Of a stretch of 64,000 nucleotides of DNA, positions 9,252-20,370 are shown in pieces. Position numbers and translations under genes: made by a program. Below the pieces are notes generated by a model. That model saw only the letters and a program-made list of their open reading frames with translations. It searched no databases and was not told where the DNA came from. The stretch comes from Trichomonas tenax. Taxonomy: Eukaryota > Parabasalia > Trichomonadida > Trichomonadidae. The number at the start of each line of letters is the position of its first letter. Within the stretch, counting starts at the first letter, position 1. Location of the stretch: the NCBI GenBank assembly GCA_023091735.1, contig JALKBU010000147.1:1-64000 (forward strand), in the 5' to 3' direction.

Positions 9252-11348
9252 TTATGCTTGTTCTGCAGGAGCCTCTGCAGGCTGCTCTTGTCCTTCAGGA
9301 GCAGCTTGCTCTTTGTTTTCGTTTTCACCAGCTTCATTCTTTCCTTTCTTACCTTTTGCACCCTTCTTTCCTTTAGAGCCTTTCTTACTTTTCTCTTCCT
9401 TTGCTTGTGTTTTCCTCGAAGAGGCCTTTGATGCAGCAGATGGAGCTGTTGGTGGTGTTTCAGCTGGTGCTGACTCTGCAATCTCAGCAGCAGCTTGTGA
9501 TGCAGCCGCAGCAGCTTTAGCAGAATTATAAGCATCTGTTAATATAGATATAGTGTCTTTGTATCTTAATCTCTTATCCTTGAGTTCAATCTCCAAATTT
9601 CTAAGTTCGGCAACTGTCGTTGTTCCCATTTCTTCGATTGTTTGATTTGTCTTAGCGAATGTCTTGTTAAATTGCTTGAAGTTTGAAATTTCTGACTCTA
9701 AGTTCATTGCGAGTGAATCTTTTGTCTGTGTCATCATTTCAACGTCGCGTTGAACGCTGCCGTTTTCTTCTCTAAGTCTGTCGAGTTGTTCAGAGCATTT
9801 ATCGCAGATTTCCTTGAACTGCTGTTCGAGATTTGCTATATTCTGCTTTTTGCTTTCCTTCGCTTCAACGAGCGATGCTTCAGCAGCAGCAAGTGTTTCT
9901 TCGAGTTGAGCAATTTCCTTTCTTTCTTCAGCGATGCTGTTTCTCGTGAGATAAAGATTTGCTTCGCATTCTTGAAGTGATTCGAGTTCGCCTTTAAGTC
10001 TTGTCTTATGTCCATCCTGCCACGCCTTCATGTTTGCCTTTGTTTGGCGCTGAATTTCTGTGAACAGTTTAAAATCGATATCATTGAATTCGATGTTGAG
10101 ACTTAATATTCTTGTGTTCTCATTAACGCATGTCTGGATTGGAATTCCGTTTTTGATCAAGTTGTTCTTGATATTGACCGTGTCAACAACTTTCGATGTT
10201 AACAATGTCTTGAATAATTCATCACTTCCTGCGTCATTAATTTCGCATAATTCGAGATCAATGTCGCGAAGAGCGGAATGGACTTTCAATAATTGAGCAA
10301 GCTTCTGTGCTCCAGCGTCGCGTAATGGATTGTGGCCTAAATTGAGAGTTTGAAGCGATTTATTCATCTTCAGATTTGTTATAAACGTATCAAATCCAGC
10401 AGCATCAATTTTACAAAAACTAACATTCAAATTCTTAAGAGTTTCGTTTGTAGTGAAGCATGGGCCGAGAGCTGCGATTCCTGCGCCTCCAATATTATTT
10501 TTGCTCAAATTCAAATCAACGAGTGCTGTATTTGTTCCCAGTGCTTCAGCGATAGAAGCTGTGAACTTTGATGTAAAGCTATTTCCTGAAAGATTGAGAG
10601 AAATAAGAGATTTGTTTGTTGCAAAGAAATTCGATAATTCTTTTGCCGAAGCATCACCGATATGATTATTTGAGAAGTTTAATTCGCGAATTTGTGAATT
10701 TGCGAGTGATTTAAGTAAATAATTCGATCCTTTCGTCTGCATGTTGTTATTTTGGAGATTTATCACTTGTATTGTTACGTTCTCCTTAAGGCCCTTAGAA
10801 ATCGCCTGGATTGTGTCTGCATTAATTTCAGTCATCGAAAGATCGATTTCAGATAAAACTTTATTTTCTGCGAACATTTCTTGCATTTGTTGGATTGATT
10901 TCATTCCAAATGTGTTGCGTGCAACACCGCTGCTACTTCCGATTTTTAGCTGAACTACGGACTTATTTGTTTTCAATGCTTTGAATATAAGCGAGCAACC
11001 GAGATCTCCGATCGAATTTGATGAAATATCGATAGAAATGATGCGAGATGTATATTCAAGAAGTGATGAGAACGCTGCAGCGCCTTTATCACCGATATTA
11101 TTTCCAGAAATCGCGATAACTTTGATATTGCTGTACGAATACACTATATCCGCAACGGCGCAGGCCGCGAGAGGTCCTAGAGAGCAGCTCTCCATTTCGA
11201 AAATCTTGGAAAAAGTTTTCTTCGATTGATTATTAACGAATCTTTGGAATAGTTTTTCTGTAAATTTGAGGCCGAAGTCCTTGCATTTCTCCTCGAATAT
11301 GTATCTCAGGTCATTCTCGCCAAGAAGAAGGCGGGGAAGCGCAATCAT
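9252..11348 (-). CDS. Leucine-rich repeat (RNI-type) coiled-coil protein
   Basis: 698 residues from the ATG at 11346-11348; the frame extends 14 codons upstream only with TTG, and an Inr match lies between. Residues about 40-430 carry about a dozen 28-29-residue ribonuclease-inhibitor-type LRRs (for example LTNLDLSKNNIGGAGIAALG-like units; seen here as LVDLNLSKNNIGGAGIAALG and LQTLNLGHNPLRDAGAQKL). Residues 450-620 are coiled coil. The tail is Ala-rich and then Lys/Gly/Glu-rich (KKGSKGKKGAKGKKGK). This layout is common among trichomonad cytoskeletal or scaffold LRR proteins; the partner is unknown. No catalytic motif is seen. Confidence 0.88.
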   Translation of the reverse strand: MIALPRLLLGENDLRYIFEEKCKDFGLKFTEKLFQRFVNNQSKKTFSKIFEMESCSLGPLAACAVADIVYSYSNIKVIAISGNNIGDKGAAAFSSLLEYTSRIISIDISSNSIGDLGCSLIFKALKTNKSVVQLKIGSSSGVARNTFGMKSIQQMQEMFAENKVLSEIDLSMTEINADTIQAISKGLKENVTIQVINLQNNNMQTKGSNYLLKSLANSQIRELNFSNNHIGDASAKELSNFFATNKSLISLNLSGNSFTSKFTASIAEALGTNTALVDLNLSKNNIGGAGIAALGPCFTTNETLKNLNVSFCKIDAAGFDTFITNLKMNKSLQTLNLGHNPLRDAGAQKLAQLLKVHSALRDIDLELCEINDAGSDELFKTLLTSKVVDTVNIKNNLIKNGIPIQTCVNENTRILSLNIEFNDIDFKLFTEIQRQTKANMKAWQDGHKTRLKGELESLQECEANLYLTRNSIAEERKEIAQLEETLAAAEASLVEAKESKKQNIANLEQQFKEICDKCSEQLDRLREENGSVQRDVEMMTQTKDSLAMNLESEISNFKQFNKTFAKTNQTIEEMGTTTVAELRNLEIELKDKRLRYKDTISILTDAYNSAKAAAAASQAAAEIAESAPAETPPTAPSAASKASSRKTQAKEEKSKKGSKGKKGAKGKKGKNEAGENENKEQAAPEGQEQPAEAPAEQA

Positions 11349-11353
11349 TTTTT

Positions 11354-11358
11354 TGTGA
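11354..11358 (-). promoter_or_regulatory. Initiator (Inr) match TCACA
   Basis: TCACA on the minus strand with +1 at 11356, eight bases before the first base of the ATG at 11348. This supports starting the LRR protein at 11348 rather than at the upstream TTG. Confidence 0.5.
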
Positions 11359-13635
11359 TTTTTTTCTAACAGAAGTGTTTTAACTCTCAAATTTGTTTTT
11401 TAGCGGCCAAAATTGGCAAAATTAGCATTACCATTATGTAAATGTTATAATAAAACATATTTTAAAAAGGGAATAAGGTTAAAAGTCACGTTTTTTCACA
11501 ATTTATTTGACAGTGTTTACATTAATAAAATAGTATATATGATTCTAATTATTTCCCATCATTTTTATTTTTGAATGCTTTATTTTTATTAATCAACAAT
11601 TTCATTGGGAGGCTATGAGTATAAGTTGGTGTATCACTTTAAAAACATGCAACATGTGCATGCATCTATGTATATTGTCATTTCCACAATGATTTCGTGT
11701 ATTTATAAATTAAGGTATTAGACAATTATTCAATCAGGAGCTTGTATTATTTGTAATATGTTACTATGTTGTTGGTATGTGATATATTTATAATAAATAT
11801 TGCTATTTACTCAATAATAAACTGATATCAAATTGTTAATGAATAATATGAAACGATATTATATATGTTCAACACTACAACTATGTATGGCATCACATAA
11901 GAGTTATATTTGCCCATACATGTTTGATCAGGTTCTGACCCTCAGAGTTGATACACTTCTTTTCTAACAGAAAAACAATCATTTTGCAAAGGAGCGTTTT
12001 TCTTGCATTTTTGGACTCTTTAGATGATGTATATTCTATTTTGCTATACAAATCGTGTTTTTACCCATGTTAGACCTTTTGATTTTTTGTCAAGTAAAAT
12101 CCATATTTGACAAATAAAACTTGATTTCTGTCAAAAATGAATTTCGTTGATATATTTCAACGCCAAAAAGAATTTAACTATCATGCTTAGCTTCATTGTC
12201 ATCAACACATTTAAGATTAAAAAAATAAAATGCGATGGCTCGCGAAATCCCTTTTTATCTCAAATTTTTTATTATGATTTCATAAAACAAATATATCTGC
12301 ACTTTAATGGAGTGGTTCTTTAATTTCATTGAATTACACTAGCAATCATTCATCTTGCCGCTTTATGGTGAATTTTGATTTTCAATAACAATTCTGACAT
12401 GTAAATATTGAGAAATAAAAATGTTGACATTTAAAAACTGAGTAGAAAAAAATGACAATATAATGCATTCAAATTTTTGATGAAATGTCATGTAAAATAT
12501 TCGATTGATATATTTTGACATGTAAATTTATATATTTTTTTTTCCGAAATCCGTGTTATGGGAAAAAATTAAAGGTTGAAGCTTGCGAGATATGGGATGA
12601 CCACCATGGAATAATTGAGAGTCCTGTGCAAAATGACGATCATTTAGGATTGAGAGAGTTTTTTGCAAAAGATCTCATATTCTTTTTAAGAGTTAATGCA
12701 TTATTCTTTTAAATCACGTCGATGAGTCCTTGATTTTAAGCCAAAACGCGATAATTAAGATCGAGAAAAAGATCTCAATTTTTTTTTTCATAATTATGGT
12801 GATTTCGTATTCTAAACAAGTTTTCTCCTTTGTTTATCATGTTAATACTTTAAAGTGCTCGATTTCTGAAATTCTCGTTTTTGAATAAAAGTGAAAAAAT
12901 GATCCAACATTTTCACAAAAAGTGAGAATTTGAAATAAAATATCTTGATCCATTGAATTTTTCAAACCAGATTAAAGGGGACTTTTCATACAATTCTATA
13001 GTTTACAAAAAATTAATATTTCAATTTTTTAGAAATAAAATTGTTAAATTACCATTCTAACATGTTAGAATGATATTCAATTTGCATTATTGATAAATTA
13101 GTGAAGAAGCTAATATCAAATGGAGTAAAAGGCAGAGACATTCCTGCCGATAGGAATGAGTTTCAAACTCGAAAGAAGGGAGGTATGAAAATTTTCGACG
13201 AAATTATCATGTTTCTGGTAGGATAGAAGGTGTAAAATTAATTGCTTTATAGATCAAGATATTGAGCGATTGAAAAGGTTGGAGTTTTTATAGCGAAAAG
13301 AACGCCTTCATGACTAGATCTGATCCATTTGTTTACAAAGCGGTTTTGACAAACATTAATTTTGAATTAAAAATGCTGTATCATAATATGCATAAATAAT
13401 AGATTCCAATTCAATGAGTTGCTTGAAATAAATTGTGATTACATTGAATTTGATCTTGATGGAAAGCCGTTTGAAAAATTCAAGGAATCAAGATTGGCGA
13501 TTTTGGATAAGACTTTTGAGAGCTTCGCTCAATTAGCGATAAAAATCTTATTAGATGAACTGAACCAAAAAAATAAAGCACTTCAATATATTTTAAAAGA
13601 TAAAATAACCTTTAATTTCAAAATTTTTTTGCTCA
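11359..13635. other. Gene-poor tract with coding fossils
   Basis: 2.3 kb without a credible intact gene. Two exact TGACATGTAAA sites lie at 12395-12405 and 12516-12526. On the plus strand, 12540-12712 (reading ACEIWDDHHGIIESP) and 13410-13610 (reading NCDYIEFDLDGKPFEKFKES) look coding in composition but lack an ATG and are separated by stops. They may be remains of one old gene. The last part overlaps the upstream region of the 13636 gene. Confidence 0.5.
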
Positions 13636-16600
13636 ATGTTTTTCTTTTTGTTTTTCATTCACATCCAATCGAAAAGATATTGTCTTTCCACAGAAAATGA
13701 GTCTGATGCGTGCATTGATGGGGACGGAATCGTGATTTCTTCAATAAATGATATTAATTTGACTGAAATCAATGATTCAGTCATCGAATTATGGATAGAA
13801 GATGAAAATATAGAACGTGTAAATATAAATTTAACTAATTACAGGGAGTTCTCGTTTTTATTATATAGTTTTGAATCAATTCCGATCTATTTACTTTTTA
13901 ATGACCACAGCAAACGATTACATCCAAAAATATCAATATCCAATGCGACAATTTACCCACTTACAACAAAATCTTCTCTCACAGGAAAAATAATTGAACT
14001 CGACGACGTTAGCTTTTTTCGGAATGGAACCCTCACTATAGACTGCGATACGCTTATAACTGATTCTTCTTCGATTGCCAACTTTTCTTCAATTGAAGTT
14101 TCAAAAACATTCGATTATACTCTTCTTGACTATAAAAACGAATTAAATCTCGAATTAAAGCTCGAAAATGGTTCGAAATCTATAATTAGAGATATTACCG
14201 GATCATTTGATATCAGAACTGATGTCAATATCTCTAAAATCACGAAATCTAAATCGCTTCGGATTACATTGAATGGACAGACTAATTTAGAAGTCCATTC
14301 ACCAAAGTATACCAATGATTCAAATACGATTTCAATTAATTATCGATTATCAGAAAACTTTACTAACCCTTGCGATATTTACATATACCAGCCCGCGTCT
14401 CTATACATTTACGGCCTTTTGATGGCACAAATGGAATTCCTCGCTAATACTTCATTAAATAACATCTACACATACGCAAACACGCAGATAAACTGCATAA
14501 ATCAATATACCCACACAGCAATTCACGCTCACGAGTACACAACAATAATTCCATTTTCTGTAGGCCAATTAAACTCAGTTTACATCAACGAAATCAGTAT
14601 AACAGGATCCACTGTCTCCTTTGATGACAAAGTCAATGTGACTGTTGGCAGATTGGATTTATTTAATGAATCATATATTATATCTGACAATCAAAATAGC
14701 AACTTATATGTTGAGAATATGTCTCTCACGGGCTTTAACTACAATAAATCTGTAACGACTCGTATTTCTATCACTATTTTGGGCACCATATTTGTTGATC
14801 ATAACAATGTCACGTTTCACATGCTTAATTTCAGGGAGAACAGTTTCTGCCACATCAGGTATTACTTCGACGAAACTCTTTTGAGAATCCAAGAAACAAC
14901 GGTTTTATCAGCACAGCCACTTTTCATCGTTGAATTCATCGGCACAGAAATGCCAACAGATGACGAATTCAGGCTATATAAAGACGCGATACACTATTTC
15001 GTTAACATACCATTGACATCTCCAACATTCTTGAAGTATCAGCATGTTGATGATGATGTTGGTGTCATTGGTTTCACGCAGTCAACGGATATCACTCAGC
15101 CGATCAGCCTTAATGAAGGCAACAGAACATCATTCGGATTTAAGTTCATGGACTACCCAACGCGCGTTTATCCTCACTTCTGTTATGCTGCACCTTCAAC
15201 AGCAGGTGATACATGCGGAAAGTATGCATTTATGTTCCCCAACATTACAGGACGCTCTATGTCCGATTACATCACTACATACACTATAAGCGTCACTGTT
15301 TCTTTATACGAGAACATGATTCCAGGCGATGTGTTTAACTTCGACAGTGCAAGAAAGCCAAGAAAGATTTATGTCAATGGATGTCAGAATGAAACAATGC
15401 TGATGTTCAATATGGTTTTCACATCAGAAACGCACACATCTGTTCACATTCTTGATACAAGCAATGTCAGACTTAATTTCCAGACTTCAGGTATTTCATC
15501 AATTAACATTCCAAAGGTTTATCTTCACAATGTAGAAGTTGTGAATCGAACACTTTCTATGGCCGACATCGATCAATTAGTTGTTGATATTAAGACTCTT
15601 TCGAGACTGAAAAGCGAAGGACTGCAGACATTTTACGTGAACATTGATCTTACAAGAACAATTGTTTTCAAGGGCGACAACACATGGGATTTCATCAATA
15701 ATCTTGGTGATGCAAATACATTCAAAAAGTTAGAATTAATGAAACCAGTTCTTGCAGCTACACGAAAGACATCTGTCGAAATAAGAAAAGAATCCCAGCA
15801 ATTCACTATGTTGCCTTTTACTTTCTTGTCTGAATCCGATCCAAAGCTTCGAACTTTAGAAGTCAATGTCACCGGAGAATGGCCGCTTATGTCTGCAATT
15901 GATTTGAGGATGTTAAGCTCAGTTGTTATCAATACCGAATCAAGCAATGTTCCAATAAGAGCGACAGGATCATTAAATATCGATATCAATGTTACAGATA
16001 ATGTCCAGAAACTTAATATCTTGAATATGACACTTCCTGACAAAAGTGATGTTACTTATTGGTTTAACAAAGAAGATTTGGAAGTCGAATTCATGGGTTT
16101 AACAGCAGTTGGTTCCTTAGCATTTAATATTAATGGACTTGAATCACTTGCGAATCTTAAGCAGTTTTCTTTAGGTGAAATATCTGTCGTTTCTCTAAAT
16201 AACGTTAAACTTCATGGAAATGTCTCTGTTCCTTACATGGCACGTGTCACACTTACTAACTGCGATGTTTCTTCCTGTTCAATGCAGTTATTCGTGAAGC
16301 TTGAAGAAGGAGGAAGTCGTGTCATTGTTGTTAGTAATCTTCCAAGTGTTGATCCGCCACGAGCAATTGAAGTCAGAGTTTCTCTTGATCCAACAAGTTA
16401 CGACTTGATTACTCCAACGTATTACATCAAAAGTGTTACGTTAATTTCTTCATCGACAAAAATTCTCGCGAAATGGAAAGGAGTTGCAAATTTATCGACA
16501 ACGACATTGACATGTCCAGCAACACCGATAACTGTTTCTCTCGATGAAAGCGACAGTATTATCATCGCGCAGTTTAAAGGATACGCTCCAGACATGGATG

Positions 16601-16773
16601 ATACTGGTCTAAAGACAATCCACATCGCTCTTATCGCAGGCGGTGCTGTAATTCTTGCTGCACTTCTCGGATATGGAGGAATGACTTTATATCTGAAATG
16701 TAAAGCAAAGAAGGATACAATGACAGAAGAAGATCTCCCGAATGATAATGATGTAGAGTTATCTATACTTTAG
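13636..16773 (+). CDS. Large type I membrane surface glycoprotein
   Basis: 1045 residues from the ATG at 13636. The start MFFFLFFIHIQS is a signal peptide. The ectodomain (about 25-990) has many N-X-S/T sequons (NLTE, NLTN, NATI, NGTL, NFSS, NGSK, NVTV, NESY) and alternating short beta strands, with no Cys-rich repeats and no domain that I can name. A single TM segment (about 995-1018, ALIAGGAVILAALLGYGG) is followed by a short tail, KCKAKKDTMTEEDLP, ending DVELSIL. This architecture fits trichomonad surface families with short cytoplasmic tails that may carry endocytic signals. Codon use becomes less AT-rich from about 15 kb on. Function is unknown; adhesion is a guess. Confidence 0.85.
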   Translation: MFFFLFFIHIQSKRYCLSTENESDACIDGDGIVISSINDINLTEINDSVIELWIEDENIERVNINLTNYREFSFLLYSFESIPIYLLFNDHSKRLHPKISISNATIYPLTTKSSLTGKIIELDDVSFFRNGTLTIDCDTLITDSSSIANFSSIEVSKTFDYTLLDYKNELNLELKLENGSKSIIRDITGSFDIRTDVNISKITKSKSLRITLNGQTNLEVHSPKYTNDSNTISINYRLSENFTNPCDIYIYQPASLYIYGLLMAQMEFLANTSLNNIYTYANTQINCINQYTHTAIHAHEYTTIIPFSVGQLNSVYINEISITGSTVSFDDKVNVTVGRLDLFNESYIISDNQNSNLYVENMSLTGFNYNKSVTTRISITILGTIFVDHNNVTFHMLNFRENSFCHIRYYFDETLLRIQETTVLSAQPLFIVEFIGTEMPTDDEFRLYKDAIHYFVNIPLTSPTFLKYQHVDDDVGVIGFTQSTDITQPISLNEGNRTSFGFKFMDYPTRVYPHFCYAAPSTAGDTCGKYAFMFPNITGRSMSDYITTYTISVTVSLYENMIPGDVFNFDSARKPRKIYVNGCQNETMLMFNMVFTSETHTSVHILDTSNVRLNFQTSGISSINIPKVYLHNVEVVNRTLSMADIDQLVVDIKTLSRLKSEGLQTFYVNIDLTRTIVFKGDNTWDFINNLGDANTFKKLELMKPVLAATRKTSVEIRKESQQFTMLPFTFLSESDPKLRTLEVNVTGEWPLMSAIDLRMLSSVVINTESSNVPIRATGSLNIDINVTDNVQKLNILNMTLPDKSDVTYWFNKEDLEVEFMGLTAVGSLAFNINGLESLANLKQFSLGEISVVSLNNVKLHGNVSVPYMARVTLTNCDVSSCSMQLFVKLEEGGSRVIVVSNLPSVDPPRAIEVRVSLDPTSYDLITPTYYIKSVTLISSSTKILAKWKGVANLSTTTLTCPATPITVSLDESDSIIIAQFKGYAPDMDDTGLKTIHIALIAGGAVILAALLGYGGMTLYLKCKAKKDTMTEEDLPNDNDVELSIL

Positions 16774-17070
16774 CATTGATAATAGTCTGTATTATATTTT
16801 TATATTATTTTGTATATATATTAAAAATCATTATGTTTAATTTTCATTTTGTTTATCAAACATGAAGTAAATCGATTCACTTTGAAACCAGTATCATTGT
16901 TATTAAGTTTTTAATCTCCAAATTTTTATATAAAAATCAAAAAACTTCGAGATTAGATAATTTAAATATGATATTTATGTTAGCAACAGTATACAATACA
17001 ACTTTATTAATAATATATTGGGTGAATAAAGAAAAATATAATGTATGAGATATAAATTATGAAAAATTGG

Positions 17071-18582
17071 TTATTCTTCTTCTCCGATTAGATTATTGAC
17101 CTTAGAAATGATGTTTTCTACTCTACGAGCTATATCTTCATCTTCATGATCTTCAAGATCATGAAGAAGTTCATTAATTCCGTGAAATTCGAGTGTTGAC
17201 ACAAAGTCTTTTGCCGTTTGTTTTCCTTTTCTATAAGCACAATTAAGCAAAGTCTCAATTAAGTCAAGATTGATCACTAATTGCTTAATTGTTGAAGACT
17301 CAAGAAAAGCGGCTAAAAAGTCGAGGTCAACAAGATCAATGATAATGTAAGCGCCCTCTGTACTTGTTTTAGAAACAGAATTGAAAAACTCCATTGCATT
17401 TAATTTTGCATTATTAGAAAGCCTATCGATCCTGTGATTTATCATTTCAACGATAGTTCCAACAGAGCCATTCAATCCGCTTAAAATTGGTTGAAAAGCC
17501 CAAATTTCTTGGGAATGTGGATTACTTGAATCAGGAATAAATATTTCTGCCAATCTTGCAATGAAAGTAATGCAGTGAGCATCCAAGACATCCGTTCTTA
17601 ATCCTCTCTTGATAAGAAGTGGGAACTGCGTGATATTGTTCAAATGAGATATCTTAAGAACGTTTGGGATGTAAACTAATATATTAATGAACATTTCGAG
17701 AGCAATTGGTTTTCCTTCATCTGAGAAAAGATTGACTCTCGCCCAATAAAACTCAAAGAAATCTAAAAGTGTATGATGTAATGGAATTTTTTCATACTGC
17801 ACACCGTAATGAGATAAAATCTTTGTAGCCAATTTCGATGCATATATAAACGTTAACTCATCTTCCGAATTGAAAGAATATAATTGCATAATATGTTCTT
17901 CTAGGAATGAATCCTCCAATTTCTGGTATATTGGTAAAACCAAGCGGAAAAGAAAAGCAGATGTTAATGTAGGACATCTAAATTGAAAAGCATTAAATAA
18001 GTTCATAATAACATCATTAAAATTTGTTCTGAATATGTCAAAAGAGTCAGGATAAGCCTCCTCATACTGAGTAAGATTGACTAATGACCTCATTGCGTTC
18101 TCATTAAAATTTCCGGGCGGATTAACTTCAGGATTTGTGAATAATGTAAAAATAGGGATATAATATCTGCTATTCGACAATATTAACTTAAAGTGATCGT
18201 GTGGATAACTAGAAATGACAACAACAAAGAAAATTGCACTTTGTAACTCAAAATTGTTTGTAGACGAAGACAAAATGTCCATGATAACTTTATGGATGTG
18301 TCGAGTCATTATTTCGTCTGTTATTGGTTTTATTGATAATCTATTTTCTTTTATTATTTCATTATTGTTTAAAAGGTAATCAGACAAATAATCAATGCCT
18401 TCAATATTCAATGTGTGATTTTTTGTGTATTGTGATGATATTTGCGTTAAAGATTGCGAAAATTGATTAAAATCAAAGCCAATGGCTTCATTTAAGATTT
18501 TAATTTGCTCAGATTCATCAGATATATTGAATTTCTTCTTCGTTGTGGGAATTTCATCATCTGATGGAATTTTATAATCCAT
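17071..18582 (-). CDS. Helical-repeat (ARM/HEAT-like) protein
   Basis: 503 residues from the ATG at 18580-18582 (a TTG codon precedes it). The N-terminus is acidic and disordered. From about residue 80 to the end it is all-helical with short helix pairs (AIFFVVVISSYPHDHFKLIL, SAFLFRLVLPIYQKLEDSFL), as in armadillo/HEAT repeats; the C-terminus is HEDEDIARRVENIISKVNN. A paralog-like gene lies at 63026-64000. Trichomonads have many such proteins without known function; an importin-alpha-like fold is plausible, but the binding groove residues are not evident. Confidence 0.82.
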   Translation of the reverse strand: MDYKIPSDDEIPTTKKKFNISDESEQIKILNEAIGFDFNQFSQSLTQISSQYTKNHTLNIEGIDYLSDYLLNNNEIIKENRLSIKPITDEIMTRHIHKVIMDILSSSTNNFELQSAIFFVVVISSYPHDHFKLILSNSRYYIPIFTLFTNPEVNPPGNFNENAMRSLVNLTQYEEAYPDSFDIFRTNFNDVIMNLFNAFQFRCPTLTSAFLFRLVLPIYQKLEDSFLEEHIMQLYSFNSEDELTFIYASKLATKILSHYGVQYEKIPLHHTLLDFFEFYWARVNLFSDEGKPIALEMFINILVYIPNVLKISHLNNITQFPLLIKRGLRTDVLDAHCITFIARLAEIFIPDSSNPHSQEIWAFQPILSGLNGSVGTIVEMINHRIDRLSNNAKLNAMEFFNSVSKTSTEGAYIIIDLVDLDFLAAFLESSTIKQLVINLDLIETLLNCAYRKGKQTAKDFVSTLEFHGINELLHDLEDHEDEDIARRVENIISKVNNLIGEEE

Positions 18583-18605
18583 CAAATAAAACTGCTTGAC
18601 TCAAA

Positions 18606-18610
18606 AATGA
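18606..18610 (-). promoter_or_regulatory. Initiator (Inr) match TCATT
   Basis: TCATT on the minus strand, +1 at 18608, giving a 25-nt leader to the ATG at 18582. This is somewhat longer than the usual trichomonad leader, so support is modest. Confidence 0.35.
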
Positions 18611-18926
18611 TCAAAAACTTAATCAAATAATTTAAGTCCCTTAAAGCCGAATATTTGTAACATTAAAACTGATCAGTTTTTGTTAATTGATTTAAATTTC
18701 TGATACAAAATAATTTTTATTCTGAATTATTAATTACCATATGTTGTAGTATTTTAAAATCATGTTTTGATGTGCTGTTAAAAATATTAATTTACATGGC
18801 AAAAAGATTGAGTTTTTCAACTTTTTTGTTCTTGATGTTAAAATTACTTGAAAACTTAAGGCTATGAAAATTTTGTCCAATCTAGAACCATAACCTAGAA
18901 TTTGGTTTGACATCAAACTCGATTGA

Positions 18927-19100
18927 TTCTCGAATATTTTTGATGATAATGTCATTGACATCAAAAATGAAGACCTTCGATATGTCATTAAAGAGTTTTA
19001 TAATATCGTAGATCGAAGAACAAAAGTATTAAGAGATTTTAATTCGATATTGCAAAACTGCTTTTTGAAGCATTTGCGTTTTAAAATTGAAACATCCTAA
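18927..19100 (+). pseudogene. Coding fossil without start codon
   Basis: An open frame of 57 codons with coding-like composition (FDDNVIDIKNEDLRYVIKEF, then VDRRTKVLRDF) ending at TAA 19098-19100. The charged helical sequence is unlike translated AT-rich noise, but no ATG opens it and no family is recognised. It is probably the 3' end of a decayed gene. Confidence 0.3.
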
Positions 19101-20321
19101 TGCCGCCTTATAAGGATATAAGCAAAAAATAGTCTGATGCAAAAAGAAATTATGAGTTGCTAATTGCCTTAAAATCGAGCATTCTATGATGTTCCCAATC
19201 TCCATGTTAATGCATATATACTCATGCTGTGTTTTATTGCTTTGATTGAGTCTTGTAATCTATTCTTCGATTAACACTAATTTATTATCGACATCATTAA
19301 ATCTTATATAGCAAAATATAAAACCTAGTCAATAGAGTTCATATTGTGATAATTATCATAGTCTAAAATCTATGTTATCGATATCGATATCAAAATTCAA
19401 TTAATCAGCGACAAATTAGAATGCTTTTGGGTTATTATAGCCATACATTATATGATTGACTTCATTGAATCACAAGGCACAACAAAATGAATTATAAAAT
19501 TCCCTATTGAAAACAGAATAAATAGCTTTGGTGCAGGCAAATTTGGATTACATTATTATAACCCAAAGCTTCTTTGAAGAATTCTTCTGATATTCATACA
19601 CATTAAATTTGGAAGAGAATATTTTTTAATCCAGAACACACCATTAAGCCCAAAGATCCATCTGCATGCATCCCTCCAAAATATCCCTTGTTTTAGGCTC
19701 CTAACACAACTTTATTTAAATATCTTAAAATATTTTAGCAAGAAACATGAAATATGAACTTATCTAGCTATGTAATAGTTTTGAAATTCGAAGTAAATGT
19801 TATGGTTTATAGATATATTATAAAACACTATTGACGCAAAAAATATATCGAACCTCGTTTAGGATCTTGATGATTGATAGAATGAATGCTATAAAATTCA
19901 TTTTATAGGTTTAGTCTAAGCTATAGATGCGTTTATCCATGGATATTGACTAATTTTATTAGGTTCCGATATAAATGAACAAGCAAAACTTATATATGAA
20001 GACTGCCACCACTGCGACGACATAGAACTATGAACCCACTGTACGGAATCAATAAATATATAGACAAAACAATAAAATTAGCGGGGAAATCCCGAAAATT
20101 ATTCATATCAATTAAATCATGTTTATTTCTTCAATATAACAAATCCTTATCATGTAGACTTTAGTCTATCAAAATCAAGCTTATCTGCTAATACCCTACT
20201 TTTCCTTCTTTTAGACCGCTCAAGAAAACAAAAAACGTAATTTTCTCAGATATAGATGAGAGTTTTTGGATTTTAAATCAGCCAAAATTATAGAGGGGTA
20301 TTGTATCTATTAATTTATTAA

Positions 20322-20370
20322 TTTTTTTTTTTTTTTTTTTTGTTTGTTTGTTTGTTTGTTTTGTTTTTTA
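20322..20370. repeat. Poly-T followed by (TTTG)n microsatellite
   Basis: Twenty T (20322-20341), then five GTTT units and a further T-rich stretch ending at an A near 20370. Simple-sequence repeat. Confidence 0.9.

Noticed and set aside
9252..11348. RanGAP or NLR identity for the LRR protein
   Set aside because: The repeats are RNI-type, but no RanGAP catalytic Arg context or nucleotide-binding domain is visible; only the general class is supported.
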